A stretch of 15,669 nucleotides of DNA from Oscillospiraceae bacterium (GTDB taxonomy: Bacteria; Bacillota; Clostridia; Oscillospirales; Ruminococcaceae). The first letter of the stretch is position 1, and each line of letters opens with the position of its first letter. Both the position numbers and the translations under genes were made by a program. Below the pieces are notes generated by a model. It saw nothing but the letters and a program-made list of their open reading frames with translations. It was not told the DNA's origin and ran no database searches. This document shows positions 1-9,187 of this stretch, in pieces. The DNA is taken from positions 1 through 15,669 of the forward strand of contig JAQUTM010000036.1 in the NCBI GenBank assembly GCA_028694405.1, written 5' to 3'.

Positions 1-2915
1 ACAATTATGTGTTTAATTATTATTCTGTGGGCTCAGAGACCAATTTGCTTTATACACACAGTAATGATGAACGATATTATTACAATGATTATGAGCAGTT
101 TAATGGTATGAAAGTTGGAATGCTTGCAAACAGCTTTCAAAATGTTCAAATGGAAAGCTTTGCAGCGCAAAAAGGATTTCAGTATCAATCAGTCAACTAT
201 GACAGCAGCGACGAGACCTTTCGTGCCTTGGACGCAGGTGAAGTAGACGCCGTAGTTATGGGGTCGGTTTCAGCAATTAACGGTTACAAGGTGGTAGCTC
301 GTATCGGCTCAGACCCCTTTTATTTTATGGCGCGAAAAGAAGATCAACAGCTTATAAATACACTTGATGATGCCTTGCTGGAAATTTTTAGCATAGATCC
401 TTACTATAAGCAAAAGCTATTTGAAAAATATTATGAAAAAGCAGACGCAACGTCTTATCTTAGCTTAACCAGAGCGGAGGCTGAATTTGTAAAAAGCTGT
501 AAGCCCATTACCGTAGGGCTGTTTCCAAATCGATTTCCCTATTCTTATATAGATAAAGAGGGAAACATTGGTGGCATTGTACCGGATATTTTTAATCTAA
601 TAGCGGAAAAAAGCGGTTTGCAGTTTAACTATGTAATGGTAGATACAGAAACGGCAATTCCAAAATATCTGCAAGAAAACGCGGATAGTCTTGTGGGAGG
701 TGTGTTTGCAGATAACGAGGCGTATTTGTCAGAAGCATACACCTTATCGCACAGCTTTCTTACAGGAAACGTAGTGTTGGTTTGCCGGGAGGGACAAAGC
801 TACGACTTAAGCGGAAACTCTTCTTGCACAGTTGCAGTACCCATGTCTTACCAAAGCATTAAAAATAATCTTTTGGCACGCTACCCTAATGTTACACTGC
901 TGTTTTGCGCTGCTACAAAAGACTGTTTGGACGCGGTACAAGCAGGTAAGGCTGATTTGGCAGCGCAAAATTTAGATATTTTGCTAGGTGCCATGCAAAA
1001 CCCTCACTATGACAATTTAAAAATTTTAAGTACTGTTATTATGGAAGAACCTTTGGCTGTTGTAGGATTGGCAAGCGAAAAGCAAGACATTGTTATCGGG
1101 ATTATCGATAAAAGCATTGCCACTGTCAGTGAATCACAGATAGAACAGATTTTAATTAGCTATTCCGCGGCAAATACATATTCTTCTTCTATTTTAGATT
1201 TTTTTTATAAATATAATGTGGTGTTTACAGCTATCTGCGCATTGCTGTTAGTTGGCATTATTGCAATTCTTGGTACAAATTATTTTAAGCAGAAATATTA
1301 TACCACCATTCACGAAAAAAACCTTCAGTTAGAGGAGGCAATCGAGCGGGCAAACCAAGCAAGTATTGCAAAGAGCACCTTTTTATCTCAAATAAGCCAT
1401 GATATGCGTACACCTATGAACGGTATTTTGGGCATTGCGTATCTTTCAAAGGAGCAGGAAGATTTGCAAATACTAAAGCAGAATATCGCTCAAATTGAGC
1501 AGTCCGGTAAGCTGCTGCTCAGCCTTATTAATGACACGTTGGATATGAGCCGTATTGAGAGCGGAAAGGCAGAATTAAATCCTTCTGTCTGTGATGAAAA
1601 ACAACTGTTTGATTCTATTATCAATATTGTTCAGCCTCAAATTATTGAAAAAAATATCAATCTTGATGTTTCATATATAAATGTCAACTGGGCTACTTTG
1701 TATGTAGATGCCCCGAGAATTCAGCAAGTTTTTATCAATTTACTTAGCAACGCCGTAAAGTTTACTCCAGTTGGCGGCAAAATTGAACTGATTATAGAGT
1801 GCCTTGCAGAAAAAGAAAAGAGTGTTTGTGACAGGTTTATTATTCGAGATAACGGAATTGGAATGTCTGAAGAATTTCAGGCGCATATGTTTGAGCCGTT
1901 TGCGCAGGAAAATCGCGAAAATAAGGCAACACAGCCCGGTACGGGCTTGGGCTTATCTATTGTAAAGAGTATGGTTGAGCTGATGAACGGTACCCTTACG
2001 GTAAACAGTAAAGAAAATCAAGGCACCGAGTTTATCATTGAATTGGAGTTTTCCACAGCAACTGCCGAGATTAGACCCAAAGCGGACACGGTAATAACGA
2101 ACCCTTGGTTTTTGAAAAACAAACGGATTCTTCTGTGTGAGGACAACCAAATTAATACGCTGGTGGCACAGCGATTGCTGGAGAAAATAGGCGGCATTGT
2201 AGAAAGTGTTGAAAATGGCATGATGGCTGTAGAAAAAGTGGCGAATTCTGCAACTGGATTTTACAGCGCTATTTTAATGGACATACGCATGCCCGTCATG
2301 GACGGTCTGACAGCAACAAGAGAAATCCGCAAATTGAAGCACCTTGATGCAAAAATTATCCCCATTATTGCTATGAGCGCTAATGCATTTGAGGAAGACA
2401 TACAAAAAAGCTTAGAAGCGGGTATGAATGCCCATTTGTCTAAGCCGATTATACCGGATATACTTTATGCAACACTGGAAACAGAACTGTCTGGGGCAAG
2501 CCGCAAAAAACTTTGGCAAAAGTTTAGCTACGCCCAAAGGCTCACAATTCTTTTGGTGGACGATATGGAGGTAAACCTTTCCGTAATGGAAACTGCATTG
2601 GAGAACGAATTTTGCGTAATAACGGCTGCAAACGGCAAGGCTGCCCTAGAAAAGTTAGAACAAAATGACGGTATTGTTGCCGTAATTACAGATTTACAAA
2701 TGCCCACTATAGACGGAAAAGAGTTGATAGAAGCTATTCGCAAGGAAGAAAGATACAGAAATATTGCAATCCTTGCCAATACGCAGTTTGGAGACCCCGA
2801 GCAGGAGGAGGAGCTTTTGCTTTTGGGTGCAGATGATTTTGTATATAAACCTACTACGCCGATTATTCTGTCTGCGAGATTAAAAAATGTATTGAAAAGA
2901 TATGGAAGAGGTTAG
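1..2915 (+). CDS. Hybrid sensor histidine kinase, dual solute-binding sensor and dual receiver (5' partial)
   Basis: Membrane sensor kinase of a multistep phosphorelay. The frame is open to the left edge; the GTG at 9 is only the first possible start inside the window. Alignment with the paralogue downstream (LLYT here against VLYT there) indicates that the signal peptide and about 130 residues are missing. Numbering from the codon at 9: remainder of a first SBP_bac_3-like domain (1-140), a second one (about 165-390), one membrane helix (404-426), a short coiled coil, HisKA with the phospho-acceptor His464 in SHDMRTP, an HATPase with N-box NLLSNAVKF, DNGIGM and GTGLGLS, receiver 1 (about 705-820, CEDN, Asp758 in MDIRMP, SKP), and receiver 2 (about 845-960, VDD, Asp895 in TDLQMP, YKP). 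All catalytic boxes look intact. It ends 12-15 bases before the next kinase, so the two are cotranscribed. The ligand is unknown; the SBP_bac_3 fold suggests an amino acid or similar solute (inference). Confidence 0.93.
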   Translation, partial: NYVFNYYSVGSETNLLYTHSNDERYYYNDYEQFNGMKVGMLANSFQNVQMESFAAQKGFQYQSVNYDSSDETFRALDAGEVDAVVMGSVSAINGYKVVARIGSDPFYFMARKEDQQLINTLDDALLEIFSIDPYYKQKLFEKYYEKADATSYLSLTRAEAEFVKSCKPITVGLFPNRFPYSYIDKEGNIGGIVPDIFNLIAEKSGLQFNYVMVDTETAIPKYLQENADSLVGGVFADNEAYLSEAYTLSHSFLTGNVVLVCREGQSYDLSGNSSCTVAVPMSYQSIKNNLLARYPNVTLLFCAATKDCLDAVQAGKADLAAQNLDILLGAMQNPHYDNLKILSTVIMEEPLAVVGLASEKQDIVIGIIDKSIATVSESQIEQILISYSAANTYSSSILDFFYKYNVVFTAICALLLVGIIAILGTNYFKQKYYTTIHEKNLQLEEAIERANQASIAKSTFLSQISHDMRTPMNGILGIAYLSKEQEDLQILKQNIAQIEQSGKLLLSLINDTLDMSRIESGKAELNPSVCDEKQLFDSIINIVQPQIIEKNINLDVSYINVNWATLYVDAPRIQQVFINLLSNAVKFTPVGGKIELIIECLAEKEKSVCDRFIIRDNGIGMSEEFQAHMFEPFAQENRENKATQPGTGLGLSIVKSMVELMNGTLTVNSKENQGTEFIIELEFSTATAEIRPKADTVITNPWFLKNKRILLCEDNQINTLVAQRLLEKIGGIVESVENGMMAVEKVANSATGFYSAILMDIRMPVMDGLTATREIRKLKHLDAKIIPIIAMSANAFEEDIQKSLEAGMNAHLSKPIIPDILYATLETELSGASRKKLWQKFSYAQRLTILLVDDMEVNLSVMETALENEFCVITAANGKAALEKLEQNDGIVAVITDLQMPTIDGKELIEAIRKEERYRNIAILANTQFGDPEQEEELLLLGADDFVYKPTTPIILSARLKNVLKRYGRG

Positions 2916-2930
2916 AGAGGAAGAACTGTG

Positions 2931-5900
2931 ATGAAAAGGGTGCTGGGGTTGCTTCTGTGTGTTGTGATGCTGAGTGAGCTGCTTTGCATATCTGTTATGG
3001 CGGTAACGGATAAAAAGACCATTCGCATTGGTCATATGGGGTATGAAGACTTTATCTCTGTCGATGGGCAAGGAGAACTGGTTGGCTATGGTGTAGAATA
3101 TTTAGAGGAGATTTCTCGATACACGGGATTTTCTTATGAATATATACAGGGAACATGGTCAGAAAACTTAGAAAAACTTGAAAACCATGAAATTGATTTG
3201 GTTTGTACTGCAAAGCTGACGCCGGAACGGTTAGAGCAGTATAGTCTGTCCAAAAACCCATTTGGCAATGTACAAGGGGTACTTTATACAAGACCGGACA
3301 ATGAAGATATGTTCTATAAGGACTTTGGCGCGTTTGACGGAAAGCGTTTTGCCTTTTTGGAGCAGTCTCTCAACTTTAACATTTTGACCGATTATGCGAA
3401 AGAAAACGGCTTTACCTTTAATAGCGCGTTTTATAAAAGTGACGAAGCCATGGAAAAAGCGTTGTTAAACAACGAGGTTGACGTAATTGTTACCGAACAT
3501 ATGACAAAGCACGACAATTTAAAATTGGTAGATGTTTTTAATAATCAACCGTTTTACTTAATGAGTTATCGAAATAACGATTTTATGGACGAGATTGATA
3601 CCGCCATGGGACGTATTTTAACAGAGAATCCCAATTTTCAGACAGACCTTTTTGATACTTATTATGGACAGCACAACGCAATTAAAGACCCTCATTTTAC
3701 CAGAGAGGAAACAAGCTACGTTACCGCCTTGCTGAAAAACAGGCTGGAAACCACGGGGAAGGCTTCTTTGAAGGTGGCAATGATATCTGACGCCAACCCC
3801 GTTAGCTATTTAGATGAAAACGGAGAGCTTACCGGTATACGAGTGGATTTATTAAAAGAGGTATCTAATATATCGGGAATTCCCTTGGAATTTGTGCCTT
3901 TGGAAAATTCAAACCAGTCGTACGGTTATGGCTATTTTCGCGATAACGGTTTTGACTTAATGCTTGTAGAGGATAATGACATCAATCGCGCTTACGGGGA
4001 TATTGCAGAATCCGGTATGCGTTTTACTGCTGCTATTGATGAAATGAAGAAAGTGATTATTGCCCAAAAAGGGTTTATACTTTCGGGTGACAAAGAATAT
4101 ACGATTGTGTATTCTGCGGGGTCGGCAACGCTGCCAAAACTAATTCAACAGTGGTTTCCAAAGTGCCAAATTGTGGCATATCAAACCATTGAAGAGTGCT
4201 TTGATGCTGTGCGGGATAAAAAAGCAGATATGCTGATTTATAATCAATATCTTGCAGAGCGCGAACTGCTGCGGCCGCAGTATGACAGCTTAGCTGTAGT
4301 GCCTCGTATTTCTTTTTCGGACGCTACGATGCTTTGCCATGTTATTTTTAAAAATGGTGACTATAAAGATATTGGAGATGCTGCCATTGAGCCGTATTTA
4401 AACGATCCCCGGTTAATTTCGGTTTTTAATAAAGCTATTGCCTCCATTAGTGAAAATACAAGAAATGACATCGTAATCAAAAATACAATCGGAACCTATT
4501 CCTCCGGCCTTTCCGCCAGAGATTTTATTTATAAGTATAAACTGGCGTTGATTATAATCAGCGCTTCTGTGTTGTTTATTTTGTTTTTACTATGCATCAT
4601 GTATTTAAACAAAAAGAAAAACTACGCGGTGGTATCAGATTCCAATAAAAAGCTTATGCTGGCAGTTGCACAGGCTGATGCTGCAAACCGTGCAAAAAGC
4701 ACCTTTCTTGCGCGCATGAGTCACGAGATAAGGACACCGATGAATGCAATTATGGGCATTACAACCCTTGCTAAGGTGCATAAAGATGAGCCGCAAAGGG
4801 TAGATGAATATCTTAATAAAATTTCTTCCTCCTCTAAGGTGCTGTTAAACATTATCAACGATGTTTTGGATATGTCTGCCATTGAAAATGAAAAGCTGAA
4901 AATTTCTAATATGCCTTTTGATTTTAAAGAGCTTCTTATGAATATTTCTACGCTGTTTTACACCCAGTGTAAGAGCAAGGGCGTTTCTTTTTCCATGGCA
5001 CTGTCTAATGTTACTGAGGAAACTTTAGTGGGAGATGCGCTGCGCATTAACCAGATTTTACTGAATTTGCTTTCCAATGCCTGCAAATTTACTTTGCAGG
5101 GGGGAAGGGTAAAGTTGCAGGTTGTACAGGGCATTATCAAGGAGCAGCATGTGTATATGCGCTTTGTTGTTTCGGATACAGGCTGCGGCATGACAGAGGA
5201 GATGCAAGCAAGGCTGTTCCGACCGTTTGAGCAGGAAAGCGGCAGCACAGCGCTGAAACATGGAGGGTCAGGGCTGGGACTGTCCATCACCAAAAATCTT
5301 GTAGACCTTATGCACGGCTCTATCCGTGGAGAGAGTGAAAAAAATGTGGGAACAACCTTTGTTGTGGAACTGCCGTTTGGCTTAACAAACCAAAAGATGG
5401 AACCCTCTTTGGAAAAATTTAAAAGCATACGGGCTCTTATTGTAGATGATGATTCTGATATGAGAGAATACACCTCGGAAATTTTAAAGCGTATTGGTAT
5501 TGAACATGATGTTGCTGCTGATGGGGAAGAAGCCATTCGCTTTTTAATTGCAGAGCGTGATAAAGGCTGCGGTTATGATATCTGCTTTGTGGATTGGAGA
5601 ATGCCCGGCCTTACAGGAATTGACGTTACACGTAAAATTAGAGAACTGTTTGACGAGGACACCATTATTATTATTGTTTCGGCTTATGATTTATCTGAGG
5701 TGGAAGAGGAAGCAAAAAAGGCGGGTGCAAATATCTTTGTAACAAAGCCGTTGTTTCAGTCTACAATATTTAATGTGTTAATGACTTTGTCCGGCGGTAA
5801 ATATAAAAAAATGACAGCAGACAAAAAAGAGTTTAATTTTACAGGACATAAAGTATTGCTGGCAGAGGATAATGCATTAAACCGAGAAATTGCCTGCGAA

Positions 5901-6227
5901 CTGCTGGAAATGGTTTATATGCAGGTGGACTGTGCAGTAGATGGCCAACAAGCTGTACAAATGTTTGAGAGTGCTCCTGCGGGTACTTATGATGCAATTT
6001 TAATGGATATTCAGATGCCGGTTATGAACGGCTATGAGGCGACAAAAGCAATCCGTAAGGGTGACCACATTCAAGCAACTACCATTCCCATTTTTGCCAT
6101 GACAGCAAATGCCTTTACCGAAGACGTTTCTGCGTCCATTGCCAGTGGCATGGACGGTCATATTTCAAAGCCTATTGATACGGAGATTTTATATCACACT
6201 TTACAAAAGGTGCTGGAGGACAAGTGA
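2931..6227 (+). CDS. Hybrid sensor histidine kinase, dual solute-binding sensor and dual receiver
   Basis: Complete paralogue of the preceding kinase, 1098 residues from the ATG at 2931. A GTG directly before it at 2928 is equally possible; the GAGAGG ribosome binding site at 2915-2920 serves either. Domains: Sec signal peptide (about 1-25, cleavage after VMA), SBP_bac_3-like domain 1 (about 30-245), domain 2 (about 280-505), membrane helix (538-560), HisKA with His598 in MSHEIRTPMN, HATPase with NLLSNACKF, SDTGCGM and GSGLGLS, receiver 1 (about 833-950, VDDD, Asp888 in VDWRMPG, TKP), and receiver 2 (about 973-1095, AEDN, Asp1026 in MDIQMPVMNG, SKP). The canonical EDN/MDIQMP receiver is last here but first in the neighbouring kinase. 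Phosphate is expected to pass from His598 to a receiver, then to the HPt protein encoded immediately downstream. The signal is probably a small extracellular solute (inference). Confidence 0.95.
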   Translation: MKRVLGLLLCVVMLSELLCISVMAVTDKKTIRIGHMGYEDFISVDGQGELVGYGVEYLEEISRYTGFSYEYIQGTWSENLEKLENHEIDLVCTAKLTPERLEQYSLSKNPFGNVQGVLYTRPDNEDMFYKDFGAFDGKRFAFLEQSLNFNILTDYAKENGFTFNSAFYKSDEAMEKALLNNEVDVIVTEHMTKHDNLKLVDVFNNQPFYLMSYRNNDFMDEIDTAMGRILTENPNFQTDLFDTYYGQHNAIKDPHFTREETSYVTALLKNRLETTGKASLKVAMISDANPVSYLDENGELTGIRVDLLKEVSNISGIPLEFVPLENSNQSYGYGYFRDNGFDLMLVEDNDINRAYGDIAESGMRFTAAIDEMKKVIIAQKGFILSGDKEYTIVYSAGSATLPKLIQQWFPKCQIVAYQTIEECFDAVRDKKADMLIYNQYLAERELLRPQYDSLAVVPRISFSDATMLCHVIFKNGDYKDIGDAAIEPYLNDPRLISVFNKAIASISENTRNDIVIKNTIGTYSSGLSARDFIYKYKLALIIISASVLFILFLLCIMYLNKKKNYAVVSDSNKKLMLAVAQADAANRAKSTFLARMSHEIRTPMNAIMGITTLAKVHKDEPQRVDEYLNKISSSSKVLLNIINDVLDMSAIENEKLKISNMPFDFKELLMNISTLFYTQCKSKGVSFSMALSNVTEETLVGDALRINQILLNLLSNACKFTLQGGRVKLQVVQGIIKEQHVYMRFVVSDTGCGMTEEMQARLFRPFEQESGSTALKHGGSGLGLSITKNLVDLMHGSIRGESEKNVGTTFVVELPFGLTNQKMEPSLEKFKSIRALIVDDDSDMREYTSEILKRIGIEHDVAADGEEAIRFLIAERDKGCGYDICFVDWRMPGLTGIDVTRKIRELFDEDTIIIIVSAYDLSEVEEEAKKAGANIFVTKPLFQSTIFNVLMTLSGGKYKKMTADKKEFNFTGHKVLLAEDNALNREIACELLEMVYMQVDCAVDGQQAVQMFESAPAGTYDAILMDIQMPVMNGYEATKAIRKGDHIQATTIPIFAMTANAFTEDVSASIASGMDGHISKPIDTEILYHTLQKVLEDK

Positions 6228-6580
6228 TGGACTATGACGTACTTAAAAAAAATGGCATAAAGGTAGAAGAGGGGATTAGGCGTTTTGGCGGCAAGCAGGA
6301 ACTGTATGAAAAATATCTGTTGAAATTTCCACAAGAAGAGGTTTTTTCCCTTTTACAGACAGCGATGAAGGAGCAGTGCTATAAAGATGCTTTTTTTCAG
6401 GCACACACTCTGAAAGGTGTATCCGGCAATTTAAGCCTTACACCTCTTTATGAATGTCTTTGCGATTTTGTAGAATGTTTGCGCGAAGAAAAAAATCTTT
6501 CCGAGGCACAGCGCCTTTTTCCACAGGTAGAACAAGCGTATAAATCCTGTGTAGAAGTGATTTGCCTTGCTACAATGTAA
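6227..6580 (+). CDS. Stand-alone HPt phosphotransfer protein
   Basis: Small cytoplasmic histidine phosphotransfer protein of 117 residues with no receiver or kinase domain. The phospho-acceptor is His60 in the motif AHTLKGVSGNLSL, which matches the HPt helix signature (AHxLKGxxxN). The rest is predicted helical, as expected for a four-helix bundle. The ATG at 6227 overlaps the TGA stop of the upstream kinase (TGATG), and GGAGGA at 6215-6220 lies six bases before it, so translational coupling is likely. An in-frame GTG at 6224 would add one residue. In the family, HPt proteins shuttle phosphate between a hybrid kinase receiver and a final response regulator. No final regulator is in the window, so the partner must be encoded elsewhere. 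This is the last gene of the operon; a strong terminator follows its stop codon. Confidence 0.9.
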   Translation: MDYDVLKKNGIKVEEGIRRFGGKQELYEKYLLKFPQEEVFSLLQTAMKEQCYKDAFFQAHTLKGVSGNLSLTPLYECLCDFVECLREEKNLSEAQRLFPQVEQAYKSCVEVICLATM

Positions 6581-6617
6581 AAAAGTGGTGGCTTTCTTAG
6601 AAAGTCACCACTTTTTT
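6580..6617 (+). terminator. Intrinsic terminator of the kinase/HPt operon
   Basis: GTGGTGGCTTTC pairs with GAAAGTCACCAC (one G-T wobble) around a TTA loop, flanked by an A-run before and a T-run after. It begins at the HPt stop codon. The A/T flanks also allow some termination in the reverse direction. Confidence 0.92.
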
Positions 6618-6743
6618 AATTGTTTGTACGAAAAAGGCAAAGGGCAAAGTGTATCTCAAAGGGCTATACTATACTGCGTAAAGTATAAAATAACATTTAA
6701 TACCATAGAATGGATTGTTTTTGCAAATAATTATTAAAATAAG

Positions 6744-6772
6744 TTGAATGTTGCACTTTAAATGAATATAAT
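6744..6772 (+). promoter_or_regulatory. Candidate sigma-A promoter for the 6802-9514 operon
   Basis: TTGAAT at 6744-6749, a 17-base spacer, and a perfect TATAAT at 6767-6772. Transcription would start near 6779, about 23 bases before the ATG at 6802. This supports the long start of the membrane protein gene. Confidence 0.65.
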
Positions 6773-6801
6773 TAGTATAAAATTACTTGTAATGGAAAAT
6801 T

Positions 6802-8625
6802 ATGAAAATAATTGAAAATTTTTATAGTATAACATACTTGGAAATTTTGAAATTTTATAAAACAGAATTCTTGGCGGACAGTGAGAGCCTTAATTTTTGC
6901 GCCCGGAATAAATGGTTAGGTAAGCATATGAATAAACATGAAAACTTTAAAAATTCTATTATACTAAATTTATGTGTATTGGTTATTCTTTCTATTGCCT
7001 TTAAGGCACAGTTTGAAATGAACGATGATACCACAATTTCTTTTTTACTAAACGGTGCATATTTTACCCGTACACCTTTTGTAATATATGTTAACATTGT
7101 TTTAGCAGCCATATTATGTTTCTTTTCGTCAGTAATTCCTTTTATAAACTGGTTTGCCGCAGCACAGTTGATATCGGTTTTTTGCTGTTTATGCGTGGTT
7201 GCCTATGTTGTGTTGTTGCGCTATAAAAAATGGGGAAGCATTTTTGCGGCAGCAATCGCTTTTTTGCTGGGCAGTGAGTTTTATCTTAATATGACCTACA
7301 CCAAAACGGCAAGCTTAATAGCGGGTGTAGGCGTATTGGCACTTGTATATGCTATCCAAAATAAAAATAAAAAGTGGCTTTCGGCGGCGTTGTTCCTGTT
7401 TGTTATGGGCTTGCTCATGAGAGATAAAGCGGCTTATTTTAGTATGTTGTACGGCTTGGCTTTAGGGGCATGTATAGTTGTATTTTCAGATTGGTATGAC
7501 ATTAAAAACTTAAAAAAATGGTGGAGAGAAAAACGGCTGTGGTTTTTTTCTTTGGGTTTGTTGGCTATAGCTTGTATCGTTTTTGGGTGTGTGCAAAAAA
7601 TTGCTTACCAAAAAGCTATGCCACAAGTGCTTGCTTATAGTACCGCCAGAGAAAATGCGGTTGACTATACACCTGCTTCTTATGAGGGGATTTATGCCGA
7701 AAAGTACCAAGCGGCAGGTATAACGCCCCATGATATAACAATGATTGTCAACCACTGTTACAACGACCTTTCTTATTTTGACACAGAATTTTATAAAACG
7801 GTAAAAGGCATAAAACCTGCAAGAGATATTTTTGGAGTGTTCAGAGATTTTACGGGACTTTACGGCCAGTATTTGCTTTCCGAACCTATTTATATTGCCT
7901 GCTTACTTGTGGGGGCGCTGCTATTGCTTACAGGTTGGCGTGGAACGTTTTATGCGGTCATTTGTTTTGGCGTTTTTCATCTGCAGTGGATATATCAGCT
8001 GTATATTCAACGGCTGGTACATCGTGTAATAGGAAGCAACGCTGCAGTTTTACTTTGTGCCCTGATTTTTTGCCTATGTGTTTTAAATGAGGGAAAAATA
8101 AAAGAGCATAAAGCAAAGAAAATTGAATTTTTTGCCTTTACGTTTGTCTTTACGGTATTTGCACTGGTTAACAGCGTAAAGATGAACCAGGCACAGCTTC
8201 GATTTGTAAGTAAGACGGAAGAGCCGTATCATACAGAATTTTTACAAAAAGCTGCAGAGGATAAAGATACTCTATACATAACGGACGGAAAGCTAGATGA
8301 GCAGAACTATTATGAAAAAAACAGTATCTATACCAATTTGCCACAAAAATGCTTGACCAATATAGCACACTTTAGAGGGTGGAATATTATTTTGCCTCAG
8401 ATGCGGCAAACTTTGAACAATTATGGCATTGACAGCCTTTATCAAGATATTGTAAACGACAGCGTAAGGATAGCAGGAATTGATGGGGCAAACAGCTTAG
8501 ATTGGCTTAGCGTGTACATGCAAGAACATTATCAAACCGAGATATTCTTGGAACAAGCGGGGGAAGTGGCGGGAGAACCCATATATAAAGTTAGCAAGAA
8601 AGCAGTTTCCGGAGAAAGTGATTAA
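6802..8625 (+). CDS. Polytopic membrane protein of unknown function, GT-C-like layout
   Basis: 607 residues with about 12 hydrophobic segments, near residues 50-66, 94-112, 115-140, 145-165, 168-186, 192-208, 212-232, 246-266, 357-381, 383-403, 406-427 and 440-458. A soluble tail of about 145 residues ends the protein. A FEMNDDTT stretch after the first helix carries paired acidic residues where GT-C glycosyltransferases place catalytic acids, and the soluble tail also fits that layout. The family is not recognised with confidence, so a role in cell-envelope glycan or lipid-linked sugar transfer is only inference. The ATG at 6802 fits the promoter but has a weak ribosome binding site (GGA). 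An internal ATG at 6928 (MNKHENF), just before the first helix, is an alternative that removes 42 unusual N-terminal residues. The next gene starts 20 bases after its stop. Confidence 0.8.
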   Translation: MKIIENFYSITYLEILKFYKTEFLADSESLNFCARNKWLGKHMNKHENFKNSIILNLCVLVILSIAFKAQFEMNDDTTISFLLNGAYFTRTPFVIYVNIVLAAILCFFSSVIPFINWFAAAQLISVFCCLCVVAYVVLLRYKKWGSIFAAAIAFLLGSEFYLNMTYTKTASLIAGVGVLALVYAIQNKNKKWLSAALFLFVMGLLMRDKAAYFSMLYGLALGACIVVFSDWYDIKNLKKWWREKRLWFFSLGLLAIACIVFGCVQKIAYQKAMPQVLAYSTARENAVDYTPASYEGIYAEKYQAAGITPHDITMIVNHCYNDLSYFDTEFYKTVKGIKPARDIFGVFRDFTGLYGQYLLSEPIYIACLLVGALLLLTGWRGTFYAVICFGVFHLQWIYQLYIQRLVHRVIGSNAAVLLCALIFCLCVLNEGKIKEHKAKKIEFFAFTFVFTVFALVNSVKMNQAQLRFVSKTEEPYHTEFLQKAAEDKDTLYITDGKLDEQNYYEKNSIYTNLPQKCLTNIAHFRGWNIILPQMRQTLNNYGIDSLYQDIVNDSVRIAGIDGANSLDWLSVYMQEHYQTEIFLEQAGEVAGEPIYKVSKKAVSGESD

Positions 8626-8645
8626 ATTTTAAGGGGTTAAAGAAT

Positions 8646-9146
8646 ATGGAAAAAATCGTTGTGTATCAAACTTCTACAGGTTTTACCAAGCAGTATGCTC
8701 AGTGGATAGCCGAAGAGATGAAATGTGAAGCAGTAAGCATAAAGGATATATCTGCGCAGACAATAAAAGCCTATCAACAGGTGATTTTTGGCGGCTGGGT
8801 CATGGGCAACATGATTTTTGGATTGGATAAAATTATAAAAATGGAGCCGCAAAATTTAACGGTGTTTGCGGTGGGCGCAACCCCTGCCAGTATTGACATA
8901 GAAGCAACAATTAAAAGTCAAAATCACTTGGAAAACACGCCGCTTTACTATTTTGAGGGTGGTTTTCATTTTAATAAGTTAAGCTTGCCTGTAAAAATAA
9001 TGCTTAAAATGTTAAAAAAATCAGCAGAAAAGAAAGAAAATAAAACACCACAAGAGGAATATATGGCGCGTATATTAGGTACTAGCTTTGACCACACCAA
9101 TAAAAAATTTATTCAGCCTTTGCTAGATGCCTGTCGAGAAGTTTAA
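8646..9146 (+). CDS. Flavodoxin-domain protein
   Basis: 166 residues, cytoplasmic. The N-terminal IVVYQTSTGFTKQYA contains the short FMN phosphate-binding loop (TSTGFT) after the first beta strand. GGWVMGNMIFGLDKI then matches the conserved second region of the flavodoxin_5 (HemG-like) family. Such proteins bind FMN and carry electrons. Some members act as protoporphyrinogen oxidase, but the length and neighbours do not show heme synthesis here, so that name is not used. A Lys-rich stretch (LKKSAEKKENK) lies near residues 123-134. AAGGGG at 8631-8636 lies nine bases before the ATG. It probably shares the transcript of the upstream membrane protein and the downstream TfoX-like gene; no functional link between the three is evident. 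Confidence 0.85.
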   Translation: MEKIVVYQTSTGFTKQYAQWIAEEMKCEAVSIKDISAQTIKAYQQVIFGGWVMGNMIFGLDKIIKMEPQNLTVFAVGATPASIDIEATIKSQNHLENTPLYYFEGGFHFNKLSLPVKIMLKMLKKSAEKKENKTPQEEYMARILGTSFDHTNKKFIQPLLDACREV

Positions 9147-9187
9147 ACACTTTTTTACAATTTTTAAATATAAGACAGAGGAAAAAC

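Noticed and set aside
4958..5536. 192-codon ORF on the - strand
   Set aside because: It lies wholly inside the second kinase's N-box to receiver region, has a low-complexity Ser/Pro-rich translation, and has no ribosome binding site. It is a shadow of the real gene.
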